Positions 25,351 to 37,430 of a stretch of 64,000 nt of DNA are shown here, piece after piece (within the stretch, counting starts at the first letter, position 1; each line of letters starts with the position of its first letter). The position numbers were made by a program, and so were the translations under genes. The DNA lies in NCBI GenBank assembly GCA_024734555.1, contig JANPWX010000107.1:890666-954665 (forward strand), given 5' to 3'. The notes under the pieces were generated by a model. It worked only from the letters and a program-made list of their open reading frames with translations, was not told where the DNA came from and did not search any database. This stretch comes from Trochalopteron elliotii (taxonomy: Eukaryota > Chordata > Aves > Passeriformes > Leiothrichidae).

Positions 25351-26560
25351 TCTGGGGATGCTGGAATTGAGGGCGTTTGAAATCGGAGCTCCCCAGCAGC
25401 CAGGGAGCTGCCACAGGTCACCTGCCTCGCTCCACGGGGACTGGCCCAGGTCTGGCAAGAAATCGTCCACGGACGAATTGTAGTACAAATTCCTTTCTTT
25501 GTTGCTTGGCCTCTTTCACTAGACCATGGCCTATAAAAAATTGTGTAAAAACAATTCTCAAATATTATTTGAAAGGGCAAACGGCCACGCTGAAAGGTTT
25601 GACAGTTTGACATATAGCGCCTGGTTCTGCTCGCCAGGGAACGGGAGTGCCGAGTCCGGGCTCTCCTTCTGCTCCTTACAGGCTCCACATTTGTTGGGTG
25701 TTTTTTTTGTTGGTTTTTTTTTTTTTTGTTGTTTTTTTTTTTTTTTTTTTAATAGCATCTAGTTGCTGTGCAGAGTTGCTGCGCTCCCAGCAATTTGACA
25801 GGCAACGAATCTGCTTCAGTGATCTTAAATCCTTTTAGACTAATTTGCGAGCGAGCAGAAAAACAGCTAGCACCTTCGGATCCAGCACTCCAAACCAGGG
25901 AATCAGGTATTGCCAATTAAAGTGCCATTTCCAACCATCATATCAAGACAGATTACTCGCAGCTCCTCTGATAATGTCACGCCGTGCCTAAAGAGAAAGT
26001 GAGGCTGGAGTTTCTCCACGGACAAAGGATCCACACGGACCAAAACTGATGGGAGGCAGCACGGTGGGGATCATGCACACGCCCCGTGCATATGTGCAGC
26101 GTGAAGGCGGAACGGTGCGCCCGCTTTGACCCCAAAATAGCCATGGGCCATTCTGGAGAGCCTGTGGCCCCTCAGTCACTGGCCTGCTAGTTAATTGCCA
26201 CACGGACTTGGTGACACATGGGCAGATAATATGACATTTTCGGTTTCTGTCACTAGCAAACGCCACGGCGTTGCTTGCACTAGTTGCTAAGAAGCTGTCA
26301 GAAACCATTAGCAGCTGGCTAAAGTTGCCCTATGGCATTTCCTCATGGCATCAGCAAAACAAGCATAAATCACCCAGCGGAGCCTCCCGCTATACTAATG
26401 AGGCTGTAAGCTTGTTTATGGACTAGCATCATTTCTATGATTATTTCCACCTTTTCAGTTCGCCTTCATTTGGCGGCAGGAGGAGAAGTCAACTCCAGGA
26501 GCAGAGTTTGCCACCGACATTTTACAAAGGCAGTTCGTAGCTGCTACCGTGTGGCTGGCC
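25351..26560. promoter_or_regulatory. Strong candidate enhancer block with clustered TGACA(G) MEIS-type sites and retained CpG
   Basis: TTTGACAG and TTTGACAT are spaced 8 bases apart at 25598-25612. TGACAGG is at 25796-25802 and CTGTCA (the reverse complement) at 26295-26300. ATAAATCA at 26365-26372 is the reverse of the PBX-HOX site TGATTTAT. CpG is much more frequent than in the flanking sequence (for example GCGTGAAGGCGGAACGGTGC near 26100, and AACGCCACGGCGTT). Apart from a T-rich stretch at 25700-25751 the block is non-repetitive. This fits a conserved MEIS1 intronic enhancer that may be autoregulated. No promoter or exon is seen. Confidence 0.4.
26256..26274. repeat. CpG-containing short palindrome
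   Basis: AACGCC-AC-GGCGTT is a perfect 6-base inverted repeat (26259-26272). It extends to an 8-base stem (GCAACGCC against GGCGTTGC) if one A on the left arm is bulged. Confidence 0.8.
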
Positions 26561-26591
26561 AGCAGTGCTTCAAGTTTGTTTGGAGATCTTT

Positions 26592-26634
26592 AAAAGGAGG
26601 AAAAGAGAGGGGGGGGGAAAAAAGAGAAAAGGAG
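26592..26634 (+). repeat. Homopurine tract
   Basis: Forty-three purines in a row, including nine consecutive G. The composition could adopt triplex DNA in the right conditions, but there is no mirror symmetry over its length. Confidence 0.85.
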
Positions 26635-27583
26635 CAGGGGGAGAATCTCTGGAGACCTCACAGAGGTGAGCATATCAAGTTGCAAAGTAGATGGAAATAC
26701 TAAAATCCACAATTGACCATTTAGACTTCTCTCTGTGGTTTCGGTCTTTACGGGATCAATTTTCCATTTAAAAAAAAAAAAAGAAAAAAAAAAGTGGAAG
26801 AGGTTAAACAATTTACAGGAGTCTGCTGAAGCATTTGCTCCGAGGATAGCCAGGCGCTTTCTTATCCTCTCCCTGCTTTTCACTTTCTCCAACTTGTGTC
26901 GGCCGAGGCCAGGGTTTATTGTTTTAGGCTTTTCTGAACATACACCAGTATTTACACTGGATTGAAAGCATTTGCTTCCAATGAAAATCTTGTCTTAGAT
27001 TACAGCCCAGCAGTGTAATTTCCCTCCCAGATGGGAGTAAAGTAGCAGTATTTGCCTAAAAACAGTAGGAAGAACAAACTGTGCATTAAGCCAAGGCTGT
27101 TTTTGGCTTGAGCTAATGATGTAACAGAAACCTTTTATTTGGGATAGGTCACTGCCCGGGATTGAAGGAGGTGATCTGGCTTGTGCTTGAAAGGTTTCTC
27201 CATTGTATCTACATAAGTCTTCACTTAAAAAATCCTGTTCCTAATGCTTCTGCTTTCATACAGCAGAAATAAACAGGAAAGGTTCTGGGGAGTGTTATAG
27301 GTGGAATGCAGAAAGCTTTTCCTCCCCTAATGGAGGATATAATTCAGGTGCCCTGGAGGCATGCTTTCAGGAATTCTCTTGCCCGAGGTAATGGGAAGCT
27401 AAGGCTGCTTGAAGGCCTTGATTATCTATTGATGCACAAAGCTGGAAAAAAAGTCATCTCCCTTGGATTATAGTAGATATTTCCATAAATTATCAATGAG
27501 TCCTCCTCCCGTCAGGCATAAGGCAATGCCTGCTAAATTAATCTGAAGGGGGTTTGAAATGAGTATATTTTTTAAAAAAAAAT

Positions 27584-27603
27584 GGGTTGGGGGAGAGGGT
27601 GGG
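27584..27603 (+). other. G-quadruplex-capable sequence
   Basis: GGG-TT-GGGGG-AGA-GGG-T-GGG fits the canonical four-run pattern with loops of 1-3 bases. It lies on the transcribed (sense) strand, so it would also be present in the pre-mRNA. Confidence 0.6.
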
Positions 27604-28720
27604 TGGACGATGGCAGGGAGGTGGTGAAAGGCAGTGTCATTAGGTTAGAAGCTTTTCATTTTTAATCAATGAATGCGTAATACTTTTCTTTTCCTTGTTT
27701 GCCTCTCACAGACAGAAAGTAGATTAGCCCGTGGAATTTTAAATGCTGTTGAGTTGTTTCCTTTGCTCATGTTTCTTTTATGAATTATTATTTTATATGG
27801 TGAATTGCTTCTCTGTATAAAAGCCCTTTTTTAGATACTGAGCTTTCAAAGAATTCATTGGATATCTAATTTCTTCATAAAAATCTTGTGTTTGTCTGTA
27901 ACTACCCAAGGTTACAGTTTCATTAAAGACACAGGCCAAGTCATAAGGACAATTATAAATTTGCCATGGTCAGTAGCATACTAAGAATATAACATTAATA
28001 ATAGCTTTTTTTGGGTTTTTTGTTTTTTGTTTTTTTTTTTTGGTGCTGTAAGCTGTTTAACAAATCACAGTTATGACAGTCTGAATCCCTTTTTTTAAAA
28101 TATATTTTATTTTTGTCCCTAACGGAGATAGTTTGTATTCAGCTGATTTGAGATTACTTTCTTCATCTCTCTTGCCCGGGGGGTGTAAAAAACACTTGCC
28201 TAATAACATCACAACTCTGTGTTGCTACAAATACAGTGTCTTTGGAAGCCAGGGTATGTTCTTCAGTCCACATGCATTCCATGCAAAGACTTACTTGCTC
28301 TGTGGGCTTGTTTATAAGCTGTTTTCAGTGGTTGCGACAAAAATTGCATGCAAACTGCTGGGCACTGCAACTTTTGTTTTCCCTTGGCCTCTAACCCATC
28401 AGCCCAGACCCAATGCTGGCTGCTACACTGTGGCATCCTCCCCTAGATGTGTTGTTAATGTGATGAGAACTGTCTGAGACCTTCTCTGCGTTGAGGAAAT
28501 TCATTCTGGATCAGTGGTCGTCTCACAGAAGCAGACACCTATTGCAAACACAGCACGCTGGCACAAAGCAGGGTGTTAATTCCTGATGGTGTATGTCAAA
28601 CTGGTGCCTACTGATCTGAATTTCTTTTTGGCTGGGGCTGGGAGGAGGGGAGCCAGTTAGCTGCCCACCTCCCATCAAAGAATTAGGGGAAGTCGAGCGA
28701 GCATCTGTACAAGGCTTAAC

Positions 28721-28721
28721 N
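28721..28721. other. Single ambiguous base (N)
   Basis: The only N seen in the window, in intron, with normal sequence on both sides. Probably an unresolved base or a polished one-base gap. Confidence 0.95.
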
Positions 28722-29051
28722 GGATTTGCCTAGAGAGTATGATGTTGCAAGAGAGCTGCATCCACCCCACTTTTCACACCCAGCTTCACACATGTCATGG
28801 TCCCCATCCCAGAACACCATTGACGCTTTGCTAATTGTCAGCTCAGCCAAAGTAGCTGATTGGGATGAACCTTTGGGAAGTGACCTTGTGTGAAGAAGAG
28901 CCAGCATTTCCACCTTTGCAAGTTGGGTGCTTGCAAATTATTTTTTTTTAATATATATAATTTGTAAGCACATTTTGTTCTGGGTTACAGTGGCAAGAGA
29001 TGGCCACACTGTCATTCAAGATAAAACCAGAATGGGGCCAACACATTTCTG

Positions 29052-29105
29052 AGCCCCTCCCTCTCCCCCGTGTCTCTCTCCCCCTTCCCCCATCCCCTCA
29101 ACCCC
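29052..29105 (+). promoter_or_regulatory. C/T-rich tract upstream of the first MEIS1 exon; possible splicing-regulatory and G-quadruplex/i-motif element
   Basis: About 54 bases of mostly C and T. It contains a CTCTCT stretch of the type bound by PTB proteins, and then C5-TT-C5-AT-C4-TCAA-C4 at 29080-29105. On the opposite strand the latter is four G runs with loops of 2-4 bases, which fits the canonical G-quadruplex pattern. It ends 127 bases before the exon. A role in exon recognition is inference. Confidence 0.45.
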
Positions 29106-29202
29106 TGGTGAATTACGGTGTTAAAGAATTTATACCTCATTTAAATATTCATGCAGTTTATACCCAAAGCCAGGCTTCGGCTGAAGTATATAAAGGTAGC
29201 AT

Positions 29203-29390
<188 letters not shown>

Positions 29391-29596
29391 TAGATCACAT
29401 ATGCAAAATAAAACATGGGTAATGTCATAGTTGTAGTAGTCATAGAAAGCAAAAAAAAAAAAAAAAAAATACATATTGATGTTGCTGCCAGGCAGTAAGA
29501 GGGACTTTTCCAGGCAGAGTTGTTGTTGTTGCCTCGTTTGCTAGATGCCAGGGGAAGAGCATAGAGTGTATGTTTTTATGGTATGGGGGTTTTTTT

Positions 29597-29619
29597 TGTG
29601 TGTGTGTGTGTGTGTGTGT
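29597..29619. repeat. TG dinucleotide microsatellite
   Basis: About 11 TG units, followed by a short GTTT repeat. Confidence 0.93.
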
Positions 29620-32082
29620 TGTTTTTAGATTTGTTTGTTTGTTTGAGATGCAGTTGTTAACAGGACATCACTGCCAAATGTGATTTTTACTTTAAAGCTT
29701 GTATGAATGTAACCTTGCAGACCTGTCCTGCTTTGCAGTGGGAATCACTGCTTTGGAGCACAGAGCAGCATTTGGCCCCTGGTTCTGTGCTCCAGAGAAC
29801 TGCAGAAAACAATTGGGGAGATTAAAAAAAAAAAAAGCCAAAAGCAAACAAAGACCTCATTCAGATGTTTGTCAGAGATCATCAGAAGCCTCATGATGAA
29901 AGGTCTGAATGTATCTGGTTTAATAGCAAAGTATAATTTTTTTCTTTGAGACCTTCTCATTCCCAGAGTGTAAGTTACCCCTGTATTTAATGTTAGAAAG
30001 TGGTGGGGGTATGTGCAGTTATTTCTGTTACCACAGCTACCTGTATGTTTCTTTTTTTTTTTTTTTTTTTATTCCTGGGATTAGAAATCAAAGCTCTGGA
30101 CAGGTGTGTGGGGTTAAGCTGGAGGCTGGGGCCGCTTTCAAGGCTTTGTAATATGTACCACACCTTCTAACATTAGCATTTAGAGAAGTGTTTCTAATGC
30201 CATTCTCCTTCTTCATCAAACTGTGGTGATTGTCACTGCATTTTTATCCACTGTGGGGCTTTAAGCCCCAGGATTTTTCCCTCAGGGATTGTGCCAGGAG
30301 GATGAGGGTCAGGCCAAGGTGTGTTTGCAGGTGGTAGTGAGGAAGGGCTCCTCTAACCCCAGCAGCTGACACTTTCCTCTGCCTGTAGCTAGGGTCAGGA
30401 TGAAACTAGAAGCTGGCCAGCTTGGCCCAGCCCTGGTGGGAGCTCTGCCAAGGGTAAAGCACTCGTAAAGCAGAGGAAGAGCTCATGCACATCACCCCTG
30501 CATCCCCTGCTGAGCCAAGAAACCAGATACCTGCCATGGCTCTTGTCAGCACGGGGATCAGGCAGGGAATCCTGTCCTGTGAGGTCCTGGGTTGCTATGA
30601 ATGAACCTTCATGTTGGAGGCCAGAGAGGGCCTCAGATATCTCCAGGTTAATCTCTCCCTCTCTCTCTGGCAGACTCCATGCCCCAGCTTTGCCAGGTCC
30701 TTATTCCTGTCTGGCGTGTTCAGTGCCACCACTTCCAAAGGCTGAGATCCCTTTGGTGCTGATGGTGCTCTCCCTTTGTAGATCCTCTCACCCAAGATGA
30801 GTTGATCTCTCTTCAGGTTAGATGTGAGGTTAAGGACATCCACCCCCAGAACAGCCCATATGTGCTCACACCAGCCTGATGCACCTGGTTTAGGTTCAAG
30901 GAATCAGGGGAGAAGCTCTGCAGTCAGGACAAGGCACACCAGGGAACTCTGAAAACTTGCATGTCAGTTCCTGTAAGTTTCCAGTGAGGAATTGCAAATG
31001 AAATAGTATAAATATTTTTTTTCCCTGAAAGTGGCCTGTTGCTGTGTTTGTGCCAGTAAATAAAGCATCGCCCAAATCTGAGCACAGGAGCACAAAAGGT
31101 CAATCCTGGCAAACTCCTAGCCTGGACTGGGTATATCCCCTCCAAATGCCTTCCTGGGAGTATGGCAGAAGGCTACAGGGTGTCTCTAAAACATCTTTGT
31201 GGTGGGAGCCACCCTGTGCTGAGCATTTGACAGCATGAGCTTGACCTGACCCTGTAGCTAATGCTTAGTCCCAGGACCAAAAACAGACTGAACAGACCCC
31301 TTCACTGCTTCACCTGGGTTAGGTGCAGGGTTTTAGTGGCTTTTTTCACTCTTCTCCTGTGTGGTAATAGTGTTCAAAAGAGGAGAGTGCCTGCTGAGCT
31401 TGCTGCAAGACTCCTAGCAGTCCCTAGCAGACAACATCTGGACATTTGCTTGTCAGGTGGTCTCTGCTTCTGGAAGACTCAAATACAGAAAGAACCATTC
31501 TCCTCAGGACCTATGCAATGCTGCATTTTCTACCTTGTAACACTGAGCTAAAGCCTGCTGTAAAAACCCACCATCCCCTGTGCAGAGCCAGCCCAGCCAT
31601 GGCTGAAGCCCTGAAAACCTGAAGCCTGCAGGTTTTTTTTGCAGGGCAGCTTTCTCCTCTCCTGACAGCGTGGTAGATCCAGACTTACCTGATCAATTCA
31701 GTAAAAGGGAATTGGTTTATCCAGTCCAACCTTTTCCAGGTAGGACCTTGAGACAGACTCTAGGTAGGATCTTGGACAGTTTCCTCGGATTAAAACATGT
31801 CTGGAGAGCATTGTAGGCTCTTCCAAGTGCTAGAGCAACAGAGTGTGTTTACAGACTGCTTGGGGTGCTGCCCTGGCTGCAAAATAAACCAAAACAAACC
31901 CAAATAATGGCTACAATCAGAGCTGAGGAGTAATGGGGGGAGAGACTGAAGGAATGAAAACTCCTCTTCATTTTTGAGGGCATCTGGTGCTCTTACAACT
32001 CTGCACAGTGGTATTGGTGGTGTCCCCACCTGATGTCCTTGCTGCAGGAGGGGGATCATCCTGAGGAGATCCCACACACTTT

Positions 32083-32111
32083 GTTTATTTATTTATTTAT
32101 CCATTTATTTA
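32083..32111. repeat. TTTA tetranucleotide repeat
   Basis: Tandem TTTA units interrupted once by TCCA. Confidence 0.88.
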
Positions 32112-32370
32112 GCAGAGGATTTGGTCTTTTGTGGGGTGAGCACAAGGCCCTCCCTAAAATGGGAGGTGAGGAAAGGCAGAGAGGGGTGGTTCTGTTCTGA
32201 CACCTGCCCTTTGCCCCCCAGCACTTTACCTGCCTTCACTTTGCCATCTGAAAAATGGCACAGAAGAAACAAGCAGCAGTCAGGTGCAAAATCCAGCATC
32301 CCCTTGGCCACTGATGCTTCCTAATTGGGGGGGTGATAGCTGGGAGTCCTCATCTTCAAAAACAATTTTC

Positions 32371-35300
32371 TTTTTCACAATTGTAATATTAATACACATC
32401 AGTGGTATGGAATTAAATAAAATAGACAGTAATTGCTGTGTCTGTCATACTAATGATTATCAGTTGGGAAGACCTAAAATAAATATTGGACAAATTCAGT
32501 CTTTCAAAAGTGGATAGGTCAGGTTAATTCCTTCTTGTGCAGTTATTCCATCTCCAAGAGCTTTAAGCCTTCCTCTGTGGGCTGACTTCATTTCCGAAGG
32601 TTTGTCCCCTAGTTCTTGTTTCAGGCTTAGGAGGAAATTCACTTTTTTTCTCTCCGGATGCTGAAGTGTTTGGGCAGGAGTTCCCACTCCGTGCCAGGCT
32701 CCAGCCCCCCACAGTATTTTGACTGATGTGCAGAACTGAGTTGACATATGCCCAAAGGGTAGGCAAGCTCTGTCCTCTGCAGATGCAGGCAGGGGAAAAA
32801 TTATCCAAATTTATCAGGGGATAAATTTGTCCAAATTGCCTTTTTTTTTTTTTTCCCCTCTTGGAATAATAACAACAAAAACAATCAGCTAAAACAATTG
32901 CAAAAGTGCTGACCAGACTCACACTTAGGACTTTTGCAGGATATTTTTTTTTTAACTGTTTGCTGTTCTGATTTAATTTTGATTAAACATCTGGGTTGGA
33001 AGATCTGCTCAGGTGGGGCTGTCAGTTGGGTAAAATGAAGTTGTGGAGCTTGTTGAAATTTTTTTTTGGTAGCTTATGACACCATCTGGCAGATTTGGAG
33101 GTTTATGAAATCTGTTTTGAGGATTTTGCTATAAATTTGAGATGGAAGCTTGTTGCTATCTGTAATAAAAGGAAAAAAAAAAAAGGAGAATAATAATTTG
33201 GTGAAGAACTGTTAAAGTTGAGTCAAAATTGAGAAGAGGCTTGTGGAGTGGCATCAGATCAGCATCAAATGCCATGGCAGGGGCTGGAGGAGGGACTGGG
33301 GCAAACCAGTTCTGCTTCAGAAAGTCACTCTCAGGACAATTTCAGGGTGTTGCAGCCCAGCAATGTTTTGCAGGCATTTTAGACTTCAAAAATTTTTATT
33401 ATTATTATTTTTTAATTTTTTTTATCACTTAACATTCAGGGTTCATCTCTGCCCCCAGATTTTTCAAGCATATCTCCTCACTGTCGTGTACATCCCTCAT
33501 CAGGGATTGTGAAATAAGGGAAAAGTTTGGGGCGAAGGGGAAAATAAAAATAATCTTGCTTATAGTTAAATCTGTGTAAATTTTATTGTGGCAGCAAGGT
33601 TAGTTTCTGCTTCAGCCCATCCTATGCTTTTGTCCCAGCAATGGTATTATTAGTTTAAATTGGTATTTGGAATTGGTATAAATTCCTTATTGTTCAAAAC
33701 TAGGAGAAGGGAGTTTGTGGGGTGTCATTTCAAGTTTTTTTTCCACTCATTGTGAATATTCTGCATCCTTTAAATCCAGCTTAATTTAAAATGTTGGGAT
33801 TCAGACCTCATTTTGGGGATTATACAATGTAATTGGTTTGTTATATGATGAGTATTTGATGATCTTCACGTTCATCATCTAATCAGGCAAAAAAAGCCAT
33901 AAAATTATAATCCCAAAAGATGTTTAATAACAATTTAAACTATTGAAGGCTTTATTTAAGCACATTAGGGGATTATAAACTACTCTCTTTTAATGGTGCC
34001 AAGAGGTAGATTCAAGGACTTCAAACACCTTTTAAAAAACAAATTGCCATGATTTAAAAAAAAAATGAATGGGCTGAGGTTTTCCTTCATGTAAATCCCA
34101 TAATTTAATCATTATTTTTAACTGCTTTTAAAACAATTTCCTTAAGAGGTTAAATCTTACTGAAAGGGGAGACTGAGCAGAAAGTAAAAGACATGGCTGA
34201 AAGATGTTGACTTTAAAGTGAAAGAGTTTTTTCTATTATGTGTCTGGATTTTTAACCTCTATTGATTACTTGATGCCATGATATGAAACAGGAAAATTTA
34301 AAATAAGAAATATGCAGTGTCTTTAGTAAAGCTGTTATTTGTAAAAGCATTTATTGGAAGCAGATATTTTGAATTTAGCTGAGAAAAAACAGTCCCCATC
34401 GCTTCAAGGACGTAATTGTGATAGAAAAATTATAACATTTAATTCTATCAATTTTCTTTTTATATTAATGTTTTACTGGCTAGCAACTCTTTAAAGTTAA
34501 AACAAGTGGATTTCATGTCTTTTCTGATCCCACCATAGTTACAGATTTTGCTTTGGGAGAAACATAGGGTTCATTTGGCTGCCTTCCCCTGCTCCCATGT
34601 GGGATGCTTGCCTGGTTTTGGAAGGGAATATAGTGAAAGGGTAGATGGGTGCAAAACTGAAGCACTGAAAACATGGAAAGGGGAAAACACTTGGCTAAAC
34701 CAAGTTTGCTTTGTTCTCCTCTTGAGAGATTTGGAAGCATTAAAACAAAATGAAACCCCTTCCCCTCTGCCTCCCCCCCAGAAAAAAAATGCAACTTACA
34801 GTGATTCTCCATCCTGCACCAACTGGCACTTGCTGTGCAAAATGCCAGAGGGCTCCTGGAGCTCATCTGCGTAACAGGGCTCAGATTTCCAAATATTGGA
34901 CTGGGAATGGCTGGGGGTGTCCTCCCACTTCATCCCAAATATGTAAGTCTCCCCTTTCACTTGATTTTATTGTGGGCAAAGCTGTAAAAAGCTCTCTTCC
35001 ACATCTGCAAGACCTCTCAGTGCCAGCTGTCCCAAATTCCTGGGAAAAGCCAGGCTTTTTTAGCTTGCCTTGAGTCACTCGTGCACTGCCTCATCCCCTT
35101 GACTGGGAAGGTGGGAGCCAGGGCTTTTCCTACTCCAGGCAGGAGGAAAACCTGTCAGAGCATCCAACAAAAGCATCTAACACAGGTTGGTGCAAGGAGC
35201 CCACAAGGAGGGTCCTCAGCTCCCTTCTGCTGGGGCAAGTGCTGTGGCAGTCATCTCCAGTGGCAGAAAATGGGAAATGTTCTTATGGGAGAAGGTAATT

Positions 35301-36520
35301 ACTCTGGGACTCTGTCCCAGTTGAGTTGAGAGCTCCAGAAAGGAGGACAAAGAGGATTTAGGTAGCTGTGTTTGAATTAACTTCTTAACCCTTCAGAGTT
35401 TTATGGGGGACAGTGACAGTTAAAACCCCCAGCATTTTCTTTAATTGTCCTCTTAATTTGTGGCTTTAACCTGGTGTCCAACTTCCAAGAATCGATCCAT
35501 TTTCTAGCTTGAGAGAAATGTTGCCATTTTAAAAGAAAATTGTTGGGTTTGGGGTGATACCCTTGGCAATGCTGCTGTTGTTCCAATTCCATGATTTCTT
35601 GGAAAGAGCATGTCTCCTTGTAGATTATTTAAGTTGTCAGTGCTGAGCTGTCCTACAAACCTTTGGTTTTAGGACAGAAGGGAAAAACAGAGGATGCTTT
35701 AGTCAGTTAGTTCAAGGAAAACAGATTATTTACTTAGGCTCTTCTCACATTCAGAAGTGTGGTGTAGTTACAGCATCTGTTTTTTTTAACACCTGTGATT
35801 TAGCTCCATTTCTGTTGAAGACAGCCATCATGTCTTAAACTACAGGGTATGTGACATCTCATCACAGGTCTTGGGAATGGCAGTGATCCAGGGAAGTATT
35901 TTGGTTGAAATCAGAAGGTAGCCAATAACCTGAGCCAACATGATTTTAGAGAGAGAGAGAGAGAGAGAGAATGTGTCTATTGCCAAAGGACTATTCTGCC
36001 TTTTCCCCCAATTTCCCACAGTTTCTAGCTTGGAGGCACTATTGTGCCAATGTGGAAGGCACTAGCACATTAAAGAATTTGAATTATTTTGAAGCTGCTG
36101 AAACACATCAGTATTTAGACACTAGCAGAATTTCACATCTGAGCAGAAGCAAGGGAATACTGAAAAGTTGAAACATGATAAACATTAATTCAGATGCTAA
36201 ATTACACTTACTCTGGTTGTACTAGAACTCCTTTTGTTTGCATAAATATTCTTGGAAATGAGTTTGCCAGCAAGAAATGTTTGCAGTAATAAGAATATTT
36301 AATTCAGCAGTAGATGCTTTGCTTTCTTCTCCACCCTCTCCTTTCTTTTTATATTTGCAGCTGTGATATTTTGCGTGTGCAGCCTTCATTTTTGAAATTA
36401 GCCACCTCCAGTCAAGACAGGGCAATGTGTTACATGATGCCCTGCCTTTCTGCAGTCAAAGCAGAAGTACAAAATTCAAGTATCACCTTTGGGAGGGGGG
36501 CAGAGAAGAGGGGGGAAGAG
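32371..36520. other. AT-rich intron without recognised gene
   Basis: The part at about 33540-34510 is strongly AT-rich and largely free of simple repeats, with many TTTAA and TAAT cores. It may be conserved, but nothing specific marks it. A GA repeat lies at 35949-35970 and a G-rich stretch near 36493-36520. No coding region is supported. Confidence 0.5.
35949..35970. repeat. GA dinucleotide microsatellite
   Basis: Eleven GA units. Confidence 0.95.
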
Positions 36521-36990
36521 TTTGGTCACCAATTTTTAAATCTGGAAGTATCTGTGGAAATATTTTGGCGAACAGTTTGCGATGTGAAGTGCATTAAAGG
36601 CAGCAGCAGTGTCTTGGCAAGCAGTGGGTGAGCAGGAAATGAGGATAAATTAATGGGCTTGGTTGTTCATTATTAGTTGTTTATTTAGCTTGTCCTCTAA
36701 CGCAGTTGCTACAAAAGAGCCTATGTTGATTCTCAGATATGCTTATGTGTGTGAGCGCCAGTGTTAATTTTTTTGTTGGAAATCTAACTCTTGAAGCAGT
36801 TTCACAGCATGCCAGTGTGCTAGCAAATGACTTAATCAGATCAGGTAAAGTGCCAAAATATGAGGCACCAAACCAGTTGGGCGCATATCTGATGAGATGT
36901 GTTAATCTGTGGTGTAAGATAAGCTGCCTTTCAAATAGGGTCACATTTGGAAGTGGTACATCAAGTTGTGTAAGATGCATTCCCTTGCTT
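36521..36990. promoter_or_regulatory. Candidate conserved non-coding element
   Basis: Non-repetitive sequence containing TTTTGGCGAACAGTTTGCGATG, GTGAGCGCCAGTG, CTTAATCAGATCAGG, TTGGGCGCATATCTGATGAG and TAAGATAAG. GATA-like and homeodomain-like cores are present with retained CpG. Only the texture supports the call. Confidence 0.27.
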
Positions 36991-37283
36991 TGGCATACAC
37001 TATCCTACATCTGTTTGCATGGACTTAACTCTTGTCTGGATAAACCAGAGCAGTGATATTGTGCTGGCTATAGCCTGTTTGTTGCTCCAGGACAGGCATG
37101 AGAAGTGACTTGGCTTTTTACTCATTTAAGAAAAGTTTTGTTTCCCTTTTCCTGCATTTACCTTCAGCTACACAGAATCTGCACTGTTACAGTTTACATG
37201 CTTTTTCTTGTTGCACGTATTAAAGAGCCTCTAATTCCTAATATTAAGTACTTATGTTTACTGACTGCCCATCAAAATTACCC

Positions 37284-37318
37284 AGAGAAAATTTTCCTTT
37301 GGAAGAAAAATTTTCTCT
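37284..37318. repeat. Perfect 12-base inverted repeat (hairpin)
   Basis: AGAGAAAATTTT at 37284-37295 is mirrored by AAAATTTTCTCT at 37307-37318 with an 11-base spacer. A further AAAATTTTCC occurs just downstream near 37335. It is too short and AT-rich to identify as a transposon terminus. Confidence 0.85.
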
Positions 37319-37430
37319 TTTGATGGTGTAAGTTAAAATTTTCCATGGGTAGCGCCATCCTTTCCCACAAAATTCTCCACTGAAAATCCAGTTTTCACTA
37401 TCCATAGAGTCATTATTCACGGAACAAATG

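Larger units (their letters stand above)
26561..29051. other. Intron without recognised gene, upstream of the first exon
   Basis: Contains a 43-base homopurine run at 26592-26634, A-rich runs at 26769-26792, a G-quadruplex-capable run at 27584-27603, T-rich stretches near 28010-28041 and one ambiguous base at 28721. No coding region is seen. About 27640-27990 is AT-rich and could include conserved sequence, but no specific motif stands out. Confidence 0.5.
29394..32370. other. Intron without recognised gene, directly after the first exon
   Basis: Contains AATAAA at 29407-29412, an A run at about 29451-29469, a (TG)n repeat at 29597-29619, an A run near 29824, a T run at 30052-30070 and a TTTA repeat at 32083-32111. 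The stretch at 30.3-31.7 kb is richer in G/C and low in CpG. It may hold an old unrecognised repeat, but no boundaries or ends are visible. Confidence 0.5.

Noticed and set aside
30300..31700. A G/C-richer stretch that might be an old transposon or processed pseudogene.
   Set aside because: No poly-A end, target-site duplication or recognisable protein remnant could be seen. Too weak to list as an element.
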